Origin: Candidatus Kuenenia stuttgartensis
GTDB taxonomy: Bacteria > Planctomycetota > Planctomycetia > Gemmatales > Gemmataceae
NCBI GenBank assembly: GCA_945875585.1
Contig: CAMCLK010000025.1
Location: forward strand, 1 to 64,000
DNA length: 64,000 nt
Direction of reading: 5' to 3'
Below are positions 25,589 through 35,456 of this stretch, one piece after another. The stretch's first letter is position 1; each line of letters begins with the position of its first letter. Below the pieces are notes generated by a model. It was not told the origin of the DNA, ran no database searches, and worked only from the letters and a program-made list of their open reading frames with translations. Both the position numbers and the translations under genes were made by a program.

Positions 25589-26086
25589 ATGTTCACCGCA
25601 CTGCATTTATATTTCGATGATCTTGAGATTGGTCAAACATTCACATCTTCAGGGCGAACGGTCACTGAAACCGACATCGTGAATTTTGCGGGTGTATCGG
25701 GGGACTTTAATTCCATTCATGTGGATCATGCCTTCGCAGCCACCACATCCTTTCGACGGCCCATAGCCCACGGATTGCTCGTAATGGCCATAGGCAGCGG
25801 CTTGGGAACGTTAAGCCCGCCTCAGCGGATTGTTACTTTTCTGGGAATCCGTGAATGGAAATTCCTGCTACCCGTTTTTCCCGGGGACACTGTGCGGCTC
25901 ATCTGCCGGGTTCTGGAACGTGAGGAACGGTCACGTGGCCGGCGTGGAATGATCCGTTGGCACCGCGAAATCGTGAATCAGGAAGACCGAATCGTGCAAA
26001 CGGGCATCACCGAAGTGCTCCTAGAAGGAAGGGGCGGATCGTCGAAATCAGGCTCTGGTCAAGACGCTGAATCAACTGCCTCGTAG
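25589..26086 (+). CDS. MaoC-family dehydratase / (R)-specific enoyl hydratase-like protein
   Basis: 165 aa hot-dog fold. The hydratase signature is present: FAGVSGDFNSIHVDHAFA contains the catalytic Asp and His (D-x-N-x2-H), followed by RPIAHGLLVMAIGSGL. Members hydrate enoyl-CoA or related thioesters, sometimes in side pathways of fatty acid or polyhydroxyalkanoate metabolism; which substrate is used here is not shown. It lies 44 nt upstream of gltX on the same strand, with no functional link apparent. Confidence 0.9.
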   Translation: MFTALHLYFDDLEIGQTFTSSGRTVTETDIVNFAGVSGDFNSIHVDHAFAATTSFRRPIAHGLLVMAIGSGLGTLSPPQRIVTFLGIREWKFLLPVFPGDTVRLICRVLEREERSRGRRGMIRWHREIVNQEDRIVQTGITEVLLEGRGGSSKSGSGQDAESTAS

Positions 26087-26130
26087 GTTAGACCCATTCA
26101 TTGGAAATGTCTCCGTTCACGAGGTTCGCA

Positions 26131-27675
26131 ATGGGTCCGGTCCGTACTCGCTTTGCCCCCAGCCCCACAGGTTACCTGCATATTGGCGGTGTTCGCACCG
26201 CACTGTTCAACTGGTTGCTCACGCAGCGGTATGGCGGCCAATTCATTCTGCGCATCGATGATACCGATGCTGAACGAAACCGCACCGAGGCACTTCAACC
26301 CATTCTTGATGGATTCAAATGGCTTGGCATCAATTGGGATGAGGGCCCAGAAATAGGTGGCAATTGCGGCCCCTATTTTCAATCGCAGCGCCAACATTTG
26401 TACGACGAAGCTGCCAAGCGCTTGGTCGCATCAGGGCATGCATACCCTTGTGTGGTAACGGCTGACGAACTCCGGGTAGATCGTGAAACCTCGGAAAAGG
26501 CCAAGAAACCTTATATTCACCGCGGCCCTAGGCGAGATGCTGACCCCGCTTCAAACGTGGCTTTGCTTGCCGAAAGACGGCTGCCTATTCGGTTAAAAGT
26601 TCCTGTCGGCACCACAATAGTCCTCGATGACCTCATCCGTGGTCATGTGGAATGGAAAGCAGATGATTTGGGTGACCCAGTCATTCTGAGGGCTGATGGC
26701 AGGGCTCTCTATAACTTTGCCACCGTCGTTGACGACGCTGCCATGAAAATCACCCATATTGTTCGCGCGGCCGAGCACCTTTCCAACACACCGCTGCAAT
26801 TGGTGGCTTATGCAGCTTTGGGTGAGCCTATTCCGCACTTCGCCCATGTTCCGGTAGTGAACGAACCCAATTCCAAAAAGAAACTCAGCAAGCGTGATAT
26901 GGCTAAATTTCTCACATCGGAGATCCGTGATAAGCTCGAACGCATCGGTTGGACAAAGGAACAAATTGCGGCGCGTGACGACCTGAACCCGGCAACCGTG
27001 GCCTTCTATAAGGAAATGGGTTACCTGCCTGCTTCACTCATCAACTATCTCGCCCGACTCGGTTGGTCGATGGACGACCACAGCGAAATCATCGATATCA
27101 AAACTATGGTGGCAAACTTCGGCCTCGAAAGGGTAAACAGTTCATCAGCCAGTTTCGACCCGGATAAGCTTTACTGGGTTGCTGGCGAATATATGAAAGA
27201 GCTGCCGCTTTCTGAAAAGATTGCCGGTTGCCTGCCTTTTTTGGTTCGCGCTGGAGTTTTGCCTGATCAGCCTTCGCCGTTCCAATTGGAGCAGTTGGAA
27301 CGGATCATTGTTGCGTCTGGTGATCGTATCAAACTTTTCAGCGATATCCTCCAATACGGCACCCCGCTGATCTCCCCTGTTGTCTCTTACGATGAAAAGG
27401 CCGTGAACAAGCGATTGCGCAAGGATGGCGTTGCTCCGGTTCTTGCTGCATTTGCCGAAGTCATGCAAACCATGGAGCCGTTCGAACCCCATGCTCTTGA
27501 AGCAGCGCTTCAGGCGTTGAGTCTTGAGCGGGGAACACAGCCTTCACTTCTTATACATGCGCTCCGTGTGGCATGTACGGGCATTGAAGTTGGTCCGGGC
27601 GTTTATGATGTGCTTGGCATTCTCGGTCGCGACGAGTCGCTCCGTCGCATCCGGTCGTGTCCTGCTTTTATATGA
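26131..27675 (+). CDS. gltX: Glutamyl-tRNA synthetase
   Basis: 514 aa from ATG at 26131, which has GAGG 6 nt upstream and begins directly before the conserved VRTRFAPSPTGYLHIGG; ATG 26107 and TTG 26101 are poorer. Class I signature HIGG and the KMSKS-type loop KKLSKRDMAKF are both present, with the Glu-binding DTDAERN segment. It charges tRNA-Glu (or also tRNA-Gln in organisms using the amidotransferase route). Length is slightly above the typical 470-490. Followed after 21 nt by the PfkB kinase gene. Confidence 0.97.
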   Translation: MGPVRTRFAPSPTGYLHIGGVRTALFNWLLTQRYGGQFILRIDDTDAERNRTEALQPILDGFKWLGINWDEGPEIGGNCGPYFQSQRQHLYDEAAKRLVASGHAYPCVVTADELRVDRETSEKAKKPYIHRGPRRDADPASNVALLAERRLPIRLKVPVGTTIVLDDLIRGHVEWKADDLGDPVILRADGRALYNFATVVDDAAMKITHIVRAAEHLSNTPLQLVAYAALGEPIPHFAHVPVVNEPNSKKKLSKRDMAKFLTSEIRDKLERIGWTKEQIAARDDLNPATVAFYKEMGYLPASLINYLARLGWSMDDHSEIIDIKTMVANFGLERVNSSSASFDPDKLYWVAGEYMKELPLSEKIAGCLPFLVRAGVLPDQPSPFQLEQLERIIVASGDRIKLFSDILQYGTPLISPVVSYDEKAVNKRLRKDGVAPVLAAFAEVMQTMEPFEPHALEAALQALSLERGTQPSLLIHALRVACTGIEVGPGVYDVLGILGRDESLRRIRSCPAFI

Positions 27676-27696
27676 AATCACACCAAGGAGTCGATT

Positions 27697-28596
27697 GTGT
27701 CATTGCTTGTCGTTGGTTCTATTGCATTTGATACCATTCATACCCCTCATGGCAGTGCCGAACGGGTATTAGGTGGATCCGCATCGTATTTTTCTGTTGT
27801 CGCCAGCCATTTCACCACGCCACGGTTGGTGGGTGTGGTTGGGAACGATTTCCCTCAGGCCAATATCGATCTTTTTCTGTCCCGCGGAATCGATGTCAAA
27901 GGCCTTGCCCGCGTGGAAGGTTCCACCTTTTTCTGGGAAGGTGAATACCACCGGGACATGAACACCCGGACAACAAAAGCCATCAATCTTGGTGTGTTCG
28001 AGCATTTTCAACCAGTTCTTCCGGAAGAATTCCGCGATAGCCGCCTAGTGTTTTTGGCCAACAGCGCACCAGAAACCCAAGCCCGGGTCCTTGATCAGGT
28101 ATCGTCACCTGAACTGGTGGTTGCCGATACCATGGACTTCTGGATCAACCATCAAAAGGATTCGCTTCTGCGATTGCTTCCCCGCCTCGATGGCCTGATG
28201 CTTAACGACAGCGAAGCGATGTTGTTGACCGGCGAAACCAACCTCGTGCGTGCTGGCCATGCTGTTCGCAAACTTGGGCCTAAATTTGTCATCCTGAAAA
28301 AGGGTGAGCATGGCGCCATGTTGTTCAGCGACGATGGCGTTTTTGTGGTCCCAGCATTCCCAACGGAAGCGGTTATTGACCCGACTGGTGCTGGTGACAG
28401 TTTTGCTGGTGGGATCATGGCCTGCTTGGCCGCGGATTCCGACCATAAACCCGGTCGTTTGCGCCGCGCAATGGCTTACGGTACGGTTGTCGCCAGCTTA
28501 ACGGTAGAAGGATTTGGTCTCGACCGCCTTCGCACCACCACGCGTCAGGAAATTGATCATCGTCTGGAACAGTACCGTCAAATGCTTGCATTCTGA
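27697..28596 (+). CDS. PfkB/ribokinase-family carbohydrate or nucleoside kinase
   Basis: 299 aa from GTG at 27697 with AAGGAG 6 nt before it. N-terminal VVGSIAFDTIHTPHG and GGSASYFSVVAS (substrate glycine motif), C-terminal DPTGAGDSFAGGIMACLA with the catalytic Asp and anion hole. A phosphotransferase of the ribokinase superfamily; the closest-looking proteins are annotated as sugar or adenosine kinases in planctomycetes, but the acceptor is not evident. It ends the gltX unit and is followed by a strong bidirectional terminator. Confidence 0.9.
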   Translation: MSLLVVGSIAFDTIHTPHGSAERVLGGSASYFSVVASHFTTPRLVGVVGNDFPQANIDLFLSRGIDVKGLARVEGSTFFWEGEYHRDMNTRTTKAINLGVFEHFQPVLPEEFRDSRLVFLANSAPETQARVLDQVSSPELVVADTMDFWINHQKDSLLRLLPRLDGLMLNDSEAMLLTGETNLVRAGHAVRKLGPKFVILKKGEHGAMLFSDDGVFVVPAFPTEAVIDPTGAGDSFAGGIMACLAADSDHKPGRLRRAMAYGTVVASLTVEGFGLDRLRTTTRQEIDHRLEQYRQMLAF

Positions 28597-28639
28597 CGGC
28601 TAGCCGCTCACGGGCATTTGTAAACTGGATTTGAAAACA

Positions 28640-28680
28640 GAAGAGGCGGGATGAAAATCATCCCGCCTCTTCTTGTTTTT
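28640..28680. terminator. Bidirectional intrinsic terminator between the kinase gene and icd
   Basis: A 15-bp perfect stem (GAAGAGGCGGGATGA/TCATCCCGCCTCTTC) with an AAA loop, then TTGTTTTT on the plus strand and CTGTTTTC on the minus strand. It serves both converging genes. Confidence 0.95.
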
Positions 28681-28693
28681 AAACTCTTTACAA

Positions 28694-29989
28694 TCACATG
28701 TGTTCGATTACAGCCGTACCAAATTCGCTGCATTTAACTTCCTTGGCGGCATCCATCTGACGAGCGAAATCGTAGGTCACGGTGCGTGCCGTGATGGCTC
28801 CGTCCATTCCCTTGATAATCAGGTCAGCGGCTTCCGTCCAACCCATGTATCGCAGCATCATTTCGCCGGAAAGTACCACTGAACCGGGGTTCACGCGGTC
28901 GAGATTGGCATATTTTGGTGCTGTGCCGTGAGTGGCTTCAAAGATGGCATGCCCGGAAACATAATTGACATTGCCGCCCGGAGCGATGCCGATACCGCCT
29001 ACCTGAGCCGCCAAGGCGTCGGAAAGATAATCGCCATTGAGGTTCAAAGTGGCAATCACATCGAATTCCTCTGGGCGGGTAAGAACCTGCTGGAGGGTGA
29101 TGTCAGCGATGGCGTCCTTGACCAAGATTCTGCCAGAAGCCAATGCTTCTTTTTGTTCTTGGTTGGCGGCAGGTTCGCCCTTTTCCTTTTTGGTGCGTTC
29201 CCACTGATCCCACGTGTAAACCCGGGCACCGAATTCCTGTTCAGCTAAAGCGTATCCCCAAGAACGGAAAGCGCCTTCGGTGAACTTCATAATGTTCCCC
29301 TTGTGCACAAACGTCACGCTTTTTCGTTTGTTGATAAGGGCATATTCGATGGCCGAACGAACAAGACGCTCGGTGCCTTCACGCGATACCGCTTTAATGC
29401 CAATTCCGCTGGTCCCGGGGAACCGGATTTTGCCAAATTCCTTTGGGAAATGTTCCTGAAAGAGCTTGAGGAATCGGTGGTTCGATTCCGAGCCTTCTTC
29501 AAACTCGATGCCGGCATAAATATCTTCCGTGTTCTCACGGAAGATAACCATGTCAACCTTTTCGGGGTGTTTCACAGGTGAGGGAACGCCTTTGAACCAC
29601 CGGACAGGGCGCAAGCAGACATACAGGTCCAAAAGCTGACGAAGTGCCACGTTCAGCGAGCGAATTCCGCCACCAATAGGGGTGGTGAGTGGTCCCTTGA
29701 TGCCAACCAGATAATCTCGGAATGCATCGACCGTAGAATCGGGCAGCCATGTATTGAACTGTGTGAACGATTTTTCACCAGCGTACACTTCCATCCAGGA
29801 AATTTTGCGTGATCCGTTGTAAGCCTTGGCTACAGCGGCATCGAGTACGCGAACAGACGCGCGCCAGATATCCGGGCCGGTTCCATCGCCTTCAATGAAT
29901 GGGATGATCGGATTGGCAGGAACGGACAGTACGCCGTCCTTGATGGTGATCCGCTCCCCGGCAGGCACTTGGTAACGCACGTTCGACAT
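28694..29989 (-). CDS. icd: NADP-dependent isocitrate dehydrogenase
   Basis: 431 aa, E. coli-type homodimeric enzyme of the TCA cycle converting isocitrate to 2-oxoglutarate. Key segments: [14 protein letters not shown], the substrate loop [17 protein letters not shown] containing the Ser that AceK phosphorylates in enterobacteria, [18 protein letters not shown], and [20 protein letters not shown], where Lys-Tyr marks NADP preference. No aceK homologue is in the window. Its product feeds the 2-oxoglutarate dehydrogenase complex encoded at 56-62 kb. Confidence 0.97.
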   Translation of the reverse strand: MSNVRYQVPAGERITIKDGVLSVPANPIIPFIEGDGTGPDIWRASVRVLDAAVAKAYNGSRKISWMEVYAGEKSFTQFNTWLPDSTVDAFRDYLVGIKGPLTTPIGGGIRSLNVALRQLLDLYVCLRPVRWFKGVPSPVKHPEKVDMVIFRENTEDIYAGIEFEEGSESNHRFLKLFQEHFPKEFGKIRFPGTSGIGIKAVSREGTERLVRSAIEYALINKRKSVTFVHKGNIMKFTEGAFRSWGYALAEQEFGARVYTWDQWERTKKEKGEPAANQEQKEALASGRILVKDAIADITLQQVLTRPEEFDVIATLNLNGDYLSDALAAQVGGIGIAPGGNVNYVSGHAIFEATHGTAPKYANLDRVNPGSVVLSGEMMLRYMGWTEAADLIIKGMDGAITARTVTYDFARQMDAAKEVKCSEFGTAVIEHM

Positions 29990-30069
29990 GGTTAGTTTTC
30001 CTTAGTATGAACTCAATTACTAAAAATCAGAGTAGAGGCTGCGTCAACGAAAAAAAGGGGGTATTGGAC

Positions 30070-31179
30070 TCATGCTGTTCCTGTCAGTCCAAACGTATCG
30101 GCTACTGCCCTGTTGAGAACACGACCCGCACGAATATTGATACCCTGCCTGAGGCCCGGTTGATCAATAACTGCTAGATCGAGCCCCTTATGAGCAATCT
30201 GCAAAATATAGGGCAAGGTAACATTTGTCAGGGCGTAAGTGCTGGTGCGTCCCACTGCTCCGGGCATGTTGGTTACGCAGTAATGAACAATATCGTCCAC
30301 CATGAACGTTGGGGCATGGTGCGTCGTTGGGTGCGAGGTTTCGATGCACCCACCTTGGTCGATGGCCACATCAATAATTACGGCGCGAGGTCGCATCAAC
30401 TTCAGGTCTTCGCGCCTAAGTAAGCGAGGAGCTTTGGCTCCCGGAATAAGAACGGCACCAATCACCAAGTCGGCATGCTTGATGCTGTCGAGGATATTGT
30501 GCCTGTCGGAAAACAACGTGGTTACATTGCGGGGCATAACGTCGTCGAGATAGCGCAAGCGGTCGAGGTTAACGTCGAGAATGGTCACATTGGCGCCAAG
30601 GCCAGCAGCAACCTTTGCAGCATTGGCGCCCACCACGCCACCACCCAAAATCACAACGTGTGCTGGTAGAACTCCGGGAACACCACCCAAAAGAATGCCC
30701 CGGCCCTCAAAGGGGCGCTCCAGATATTTGGCCCCTTCCTGAATGCTCATGCGCCCAGCCACTTCGCTCATGGGCGTCAGCAGTGGCAAGCCTCCCTTGC
30801 TGTCGCGGATCGTTTCGTAGGCAATCGCTGTTGCTCCAGATGCCATCACGGCTCGCGTTAGCCGTTCATCGGCGGCAAAATGGAAGAATGTCAGAATGAT
30901 TTGATCAGCCCGCATGTGCTGCCATTCAGATTCTTCCGGCTCTTTCACTTTGATGATGAAGTCGGAAGCTGCCCACACTTCGGGAGCATTGGCGACAATT
31001 TCAGCACCGTGGCGCGAGTATTCTTCATCGGCGATACCGCTTCCTTGGCCTGCGCCCGTTTCAAACAAAACACGGTGGCCCAACCGGACCAGTTCTTCCA
31101 CACCAACAGGTAGAAGACCTACGCGGTATTCGTGTGTTTTTTGTTCTTTCGGCACACCTATCGTAATGGTCCGCGTCAT
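30070..31179 (-). CDS. ald: Alanine dehydrogenase
   Basis: 369 aa. N-terminal IGVPKEQKTHEYRVGLLPVG, catalytic Lys in FIIKVKEPEESEW, catalytic His in ILTFFHFAADERL, NAD-binding VVILGGGVVGANAAKVAAGL, and MPGAVGRTSTYALTNVTLPY. It interconverts L-alanine and pyruvate plus ammonia using NAD. It lies 80 bp upstream of icd on the same strand and is divergent from the ABC exporter operon across a 53-bp gap. Confidence 0.96.
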   Translation of the reverse strand: MTRTITIGVPKEQKTHEYRVGLLPVGVEELVRLGHRVLFETGAGQGSGIADEEYSRHGAEIVANAPEVWAASDFIIKVKEPEESEWQHMRADQIILTFFHFAADERLTRAVMASGATAIAYETIRDSKGGLPLLTPMSEVAGRMSIQEGAKYLERPFEGRGILLGGVPGVLPAHVVILGGGVVGANAAKVAAGLGANVTILDVNLDRLRYLDDVMPRNVTTLFSDRHNILDSIKHADLVIGAVLIPGAKAPRLLRREDLKLMRPRAVIIDVAIDQGGCIETSHPTTHHAPTFMVDDIVHYCVTNMPGAVGRTSTYALTNVTLPYILQIAHKGLDLAVIDQPGLRQGINIRAGRVLNRAVADTFGLTGTA

Positions 31180-31232
31180 CTTGGAACCCTCTGTCGCGCT
31201 TCACTTCCACTTCATTTGCTTATAGTAGCACC

Positions 31233-32066
31233 ATGCCCGCTCGCATCACATTCATGCTTTTGATTGGGTTTTGGTTTGCCACAATAATGTGGCACGTCTG
31301 GGTGGTTGAATTGCCCATCTGGAATGCTGGTGCGCCACCTGCTTCTGCCATGGCACTCAGCGATGAAACCACGGCAGGTTCAGCTCCCATGGCGTACTCT
31401 GCTTGGTTCAACAACGAAAAATCGCTTACTGGAAGGCAATCGTTGGAATTCCTTCCCGAAATCGACGGGTTTTCCCTCAGGTTTGAGCTCGCTTCCGGTG
31501 GGAAAAAGATGCCGGGCAGGTTAGTCAAGCTCGACGCTGGGGTCACTCTGGAACGCTCAGGTGCTCCGGTGGCTTGCGATGTTGAGGTCGATCAGGGCGT
31601 TGCTGTCACATCGTTTTCTTTTGAACGAAACGGCCGGCAGGTGCTGGGAGAATATGCTGTTGAGGCGCGCGGAATGCCCGGATTTTCCGGTCGGGTACCA
31701 GTACGCCCTGCTCCATGGAATGTTGTTCCTGGCAGACCAGTGCTTTGCCCATTTATTCCCGCTTGGCGCTATCCGGACCTTGTTCCTGGTCAAACTTGGC
31801 TGGCCACCATTATCGACCCGGTTGGTGACCTCATGCGACCCGGTGAACACGGCTTGACGGGGTCAACAATCAAATGCCGTGTTGCCAACGAGCTCGAAAA
31901 ACCGCCACGCACACACAAACAGCCTGAATGCCACCGTGTCGATGCTGTGGGAGCGGAACTGTCGGTAAGCGCTTGGGTTTTGCCTCGCACCGGAAGGATC
32001 GTGGCGCAGCGCGTGACATTTGGTCCAGATGAAACATGGGAATTCGTAATTATGGAGTTGCCATGA
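31233..32066 (+). CDS. Membrane-anchored or exported protein of unknown function, first gene of an ABC operon
   Basis: 277 aa with one N-terminal membrane segment (ITFMLLIGFWFATIMWHVWV) followed by a predominantly beta, extracytoplasmic-looking domain with no recognised family. Some conserved-looking patches: QSLEFLPEIDGFSLRFELAS, VLCPFIPAWRYPDLVPGQTW, VLPRTGRIVAQRVTF. Its stop overlaps the ATP-binding gene start (ATGA), so it is translationally coupled to an ABC transporter and may be an accessory subunit or substrate-handling protein. Confidence 0.7.
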   Translation: MPARITFMLLIGFWFATIMWHVWVVELPIWNAGAPPASAMALSDETTAGSAPMAYSAWFNNEKSLTGRQSLEFLPEIDGFSLRFELASGGKKMPGRLVKLDAGVTLERSGAPVACDVEVDQGVAVTSFSFERNGRQVLGEYAVEARGMPGFSGRVPVRPAPWNVVPGRPVLCPFIPAWRYPDLVPGQTWLATIIDPVGDLMRPGEHGLTGSTIKCRVANELEKPPRTHKQPECHRVDAVGAELSVSAWVLPRTGRIVAQRVTFGPDETWEFVIMELP

Positions 32067-32836
32067 CTGCAACTGAAGCCCCATTTCAGGTTCAATTGGA
32101 AGGTGTTTCGCGGCGATACGGCGAGCATTGGGCCGTGCGCGATCTTTCGCTGGACTTAAAACGCGGTGAACTGTTCGCCTTCCTCGGTCCTAACGGGGCG
32201 GGTAAAACCACCACCATCAAAATGCTCTGCGGTCTGTTGCGACCCACGGCGGGTACCATCAAAGTCTGTGGGCACGATTTGGCCACAGATGGTTTGGCTG
32301 CCCGGGCCAATTTAAGCTACGTTCCTGACCTGCCGTTTCTTTACGAACATCTCACCGGCCTTGAGTTTCTTGAACTGGTGGCGCAACTTCACGGGCTCGA
32401 TCCAGAAAGAGCCCGCGATCGAATCGCCACGGTAACCCGTCAATTTGAACTCGAAAAATTTCGCGATCAGATCACGATGCGTTACAGCCATGGTATGCGC
32501 CAACGAACCGTTTTCGCTGCTGCATTGCTTCACGAACCTAAGGTTCTGGTGGTGGATGAACCCACCGTTGGCCTCGATCCCCGCAGCGTTCGCCAGTTGA
32601 AAGACTTACTGCGTGAACTGGTAGCCACGGGCACCACTATTTTCTTGTCGTCTCATTCACTGGATGTTGTTCAGGAGTTGGCCGACCGCATTGGCATCAT
32701 CACTGGTGGCAAACTCATTGGTTGCGGCACTATCGAGGAACTCCGTTCTCAGGCGTCGCATGCCGGACATCTCGAGGACGTGTTCCTTCGGCTCACCGAG
32801 GATGGTGAAGGCGACCATGCAGGGGAAGGGGCATGA
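32063..32836 (+). CDS. ABC transporter ATP-binding protein
   Basis: 257 aa starting at the ATG that overlaps the previous stop (32063); an in-frame ATG at 32036 would add nine residues but breaks the coupling. Walker A GPNGAGKTTTIKML, Q-loop region NLSYVPDLPFLYEHL, signature YSHGMRQR (a variant of LSGGQ), Walker B VLVVDEPTVGLDP, and switch His in LSSHSLDVV. It resembles ABC-2-type exporter ATPases (NatA/CcmA-like). It overlaps the permease gene by ATGA. Confidence 0.95.
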   Translation: MTATEAPFQVQLEGVSRRYGEHWAVRDLSLDLKRGELFAFLGPNGAGKTTTIKMLCGLLRPTAGTIKVCGHDLATDGLAARANLSYVPDLPFLYEHLTGLEFLELVAQLHGLDPERARDRIATVTRQFELEKFRDQITMRYSHGMRQRTVFAAALLHEPKVLVVDEPTVGLDPRSVRQLKDLLRELVATGTTIFLSSHSLDVVQELADRIGIITGGKLIGCGTIEELRSQASHAGHLEDVFLRLTEDGEGDHAGEGA

Positions 32837-34542
32837 CCAATCCGCTGCCCGATGCAGGCTTGGGAGTTTTCCTGCTGCTGCGGCTAAGACAGGCGCGCCA
32901 TCAGGCCACAGCCCTGCGTGGCGAGGGTATGGTCAAGGTGGCCAGCATTGTGGTCTCGTGCGGTTGCGTGGCTATCTTTGCCTTTGTTGTGGCACTGATC
33001 GGTTTTCATTTCTTGCAGAAACAAAAGCTACCTCTGGGCGGCGATATTATTGGTCTTCTGCTCGACATGTTCTTCTTCACACTGTCTGGCCTGTTGGTTT
33101 TTTCTGGCGGTTTGATCCTCTACGGCTCTCTTTACGACTCTCAGGAAGCCGCATTTCTACTTAGCAAGCCCGTACCGGATGACCGCGTTTATGCCCACCA
33201 GTTTGTGGGCTCGCTTGCGGTCTCCAGCGCGGCATTTGTGCTGCTTGCTTTGCCCTTGCTGCTGGCCTACGGCATTTCACTGGGAGCAGGGTGGCTCTAT
33301 TACCTCTTAATGCCTCTGTTTTTTCTGCTGTTCCCGCTGGCCCCCGCTAGCCTTGGTGGCATTGTTTGCCTCGGTCTGGTTCGCTGGATGCCCAACCGGC
33401 GCAAGGAAGCCCTGATCGCCATTATTGTGCTCGTAATACTTGCTGGCTTGGTTTGGTTGGGTGCCGGATTGTGGCGACTGCGGCCGGGTGCGAATTCTTC
33501 AGACGATGAAGCACTCAACGAAGTTCTGGGCCATGTCAGGTTTGCCTCCGCTAAAATCCTGCCCAGCCACTGGACCGGACGCGGCCTCAGGCATGCTGCC
33601 CGCAATGAATTTGAACCTGCATTCCGTTATCTGGCCATGCTCTTCAGTGCTGGCACGGCCATGTTTTGCCTCTCGGCATGGGTTGCCAGTTTGTGGTACC
33701 GGATTGGCCTCGATCGGCTTTCCCAGCGCGGCCGCAAAGCCTTCAAGCAACGGTTCGTCTGGATGGATCGCCTTCCCAGCTTGGTTCCTGGTATTGGCCC
33801 AGCCGAACGTGCTTTATTGCTGAAGGATTTTCGCACCTTCCGCAGGGATCCGCGCCAATGGGGCCAAATGCTGGTCTTCTTGGTTCTGCTGGGCTTTTAC
33901 TTTTCCTCGCTGAGACGCATGTTTCCCGGTGACATCGGCTGGGTGTTCCGCAACGGCCTCAGTTTGATGAACCTCATGGTGGTGGGCATGCTCCTGTGCG
34001 CCTCGTGCGGCAGATTCATATTCCCCCTGATCAGTCTCGAGGGAAAGCGCGTCTGGTTGCTGGGCCTGACACCCTTGCCGCGTTGGGCTTGGTTAAGAGG
34101 GAAGATGGCTTTTTCAGTTATTCTGTGCATTTTTTTCGCATTGCCTTTATTGCTCTACAGCGACATTTCATTGGGAATGCCACCCACGCTTGTGCTGCTG
34201 CACCAGTTTGCTGGTCTGTGTCTTGCCTTTGGCCTGAGCGCCTTGTCGGCCGGCTTAGGTGCCGTATGGCCCAATTTTCTCGAAAAAGATCCTTCCAAGA
34301 TTGCTGTGGGTTATGGTGGTACCTTATCGCTGATTCTTGGTTTGGCGTATCTTCTAGGCTTGGTAGGCCTTGTAGCTGCACCTTGGCATATTCTGGCTGG
34401 GCTAAGCGGGAATGGACAGTTCCCATGGTGGGGATGGCTAATCATCTCACCTGCTGCTTTGCTGGGTGCCGGTCTTGCCTTCTTGGCCATAACAGTCCCC
34501 ATGCACCTAGGGCGTTTGAACCTGCAGGAACAGGAGTTTTAG
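32833..34542 (+). CDS. ABC-2-type exporter permease, large multi-spanning membrane protein
   Basis: 569 aa starting inside the previous stop (ATGA). About a dozen hydrophobic segments can be seen, for example ASIVVSCGCVAIFAFVVALI, FVLLALPLLLAYGISLGAGW, EALIAIIVLVILAGLVWLGA and LILGLAYLLGLVGLVA. A charged cytoplasmic region near residues 300-345 (RIGLDRLSQRGRKAFKQRFV; LLKDFRTFRRDPRQWGQ) is typical of putative ABC exporter permeases. Substrate unknown. A weak hairpin (CGCAA/TTGCG) follows the stop at 34545-34559. Confidence 0.85.
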   Translation: MTNPLPDAGLGVFLLLRLRQARHQATALRGEGMVKVASIVVSCGCVAIFAFVVALIGFHFLQKQKLPLGGDIIGLLLDMFFFTLSGLLVFSGGLILYGSLYDSQEAAFLLSKPVPDDRVYAHQFVGSLAVSSAAFVLLALPLLLAYGISLGAGWLYYLLMPLFFLLFPLAPASLGGIVCLGLVRWMPNRRKEALIAIIVLVILAGLVWLGAGLWRLRPGANSSDDEALNEVLGHVRFASAKILPSHWTGRGLRHAARNEFEPAFRYLAMLFSAGTAMFCLSAWVASLWYRIGLDRLSQRGRKAFKQRFVWMDRLPSLVPGIGPAERALLLKDFRTFRRDPRQWGQMLVFLVLLGFYFSSLRRMFPGDIGWVFRNGLSLMNLMVVGMLLCASCGRFIFPLISLEGKRVWLLGLTPLPRWAWLRGKMAFSVILCIFFALPLLLYSDISLGMPPTLVLLHQFAGLCLAFGLSALSAGLGAVWPNFLEKDPSKIAVGYGGTLSLILGLAYLLGLVGLVAAPWHILAGLSGNGQFPWWGWLIISPAALLGAGLAFLAITVPMHLGRLNLQEQEF

Positions 34543-34706
34543 AGCGCAAATAAATTGCGTTAAATTAACAAACAGTTGTGTGGCTATAAAGCTTCACGAT
34601 TTTCATCATCCGTTTTTCACCTGCTGGATCCTACACTGATTTTAAAGTGGATGTCGTATAGGGATTTAGATGCGTTTTTTTGATCATCACAGTAAGGAGT
34701 TTGTAG

Positions 34707-35363
34707 ATGTTTGACCGCCGCAACTGGATTCAACGGATGGCTGCCGTCGCTGTGCCTGTCTGGGTTCTGAGGTCGCCCGGGTGGTTCGCTGAAGAGCTCA
34801 CACGCACCCCCGCGCAAACGGATGGGCCGTTTTACCCCAACAAACTCCCACTCGATACCGATAATGACCTGATCGTGATCAACAATGCCCTTACCTCCGC
34901 GGTGGGCGCCATCACGCACCTGCATGGCCGGGTCACCGATGTCAAAGGTGTGCCGGTGCGCAACGCAGTGGTTGAAATCTGGCAGGTAGACAACAATGGT
35001 GCTTACCTTCACACCGGCACCAGCAACAAGGAAAAGCGAGATGCCAACTTCCAAGGATTTGGCCGGTTTGTGACAGGCATGTCGGGGGAGTACTACTTCC
35101 GCACCATCAAGCCTGTTCCGTACCCGGGGCGCACACCGCACATCCATGTGAAGGTGCGCAAGAACGACAAGGTGGTGCTCTCCACGCAGTGCTACATTAA
35201 AGGTGAACCACAGAATGCCAAAGACGGCATTTACAAGTCGTTGCGCGATCCCAAACAATCAGCAGCGGTGACGGTAGCATTCGACCCATTGCCCGGTTCG
35301 CGCATTGGCGAACTGGCAGCCCGTTTCGACATTGTGGTGGGAATGACTCCCATGATGGATTGA
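34707..35363 (+). CDS. Intradiol ring-cleavage dioxygenase-like protein
   Basis: 218 aa, start ATG with AAGGAG 8 nt upstream. The family beta-sandwich is shown by GPFYPNKLPLDTDNDLIVI, HGRVTDVKGVPVRNAVVEIW and GRTPHIHVKVR. The four Fe(III) ligands of catechol or protocatechuate 3,4-dioxygenase can be placed: Tyr in NNGAYLHT, Tyr in SGEYYFRTIKP, and two His in PHIHVKV. The N-terminus (RRNWIQRMAAVAVPVWVL) looks like a signal or Tat-like sequence, as in many planctomycete members of unknown substrate. Convergent with the M28 peptidase gene. Confidence 0.88.
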   Translation: MFDRRNWIQRMAAVAVPVWVLRSPGWFAEELTRTPAQTDGPFYPNKLPLDTDNDLIVINNALTSAVGAITHLHGRVTDVKGVPVRNAVVEIWQVDNNGAYLHTGTSNKEKRDANFQGFGRFVTGMSGEYYFRTIKPVPYPGRTPHIHVKVRKNDKVVLSTQCYIKGEPQNAKDGIYKSLRDPKQSAAVTVAFDPLPGSRIGELAARFDIVVGMTPMMD

Positions 35364-35375
35364 TGGTGGGGAAAA

Positions 35376-35404
35376 CCTAGGGTTACGCTGCCCTCCACCC
35401 TAGG
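35376..35404 (-). terminator. Probable terminator of the M28 peptidase gene
   Basis: CCTAGGGT/ACCCTAGG form an 8-bp stem with a 13-nt loop between the converging genes. Read on the minus strand it is followed by TTTTCCCC. The T run is short, so efficiency is uncertain. Confidence 0.5.
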
Positions 35405-35456
35405 CTCTTCCGATCGGGGTGACACATATGTCATTTGCAATGTATGCTTTGCTCAC

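Noticed and set aside
29470..29500. tRNA T-arm-like sequence (GGTTCGATTCC)
   Set aside because: Lies inside icd and has no matching acceptor or anticodon stem.
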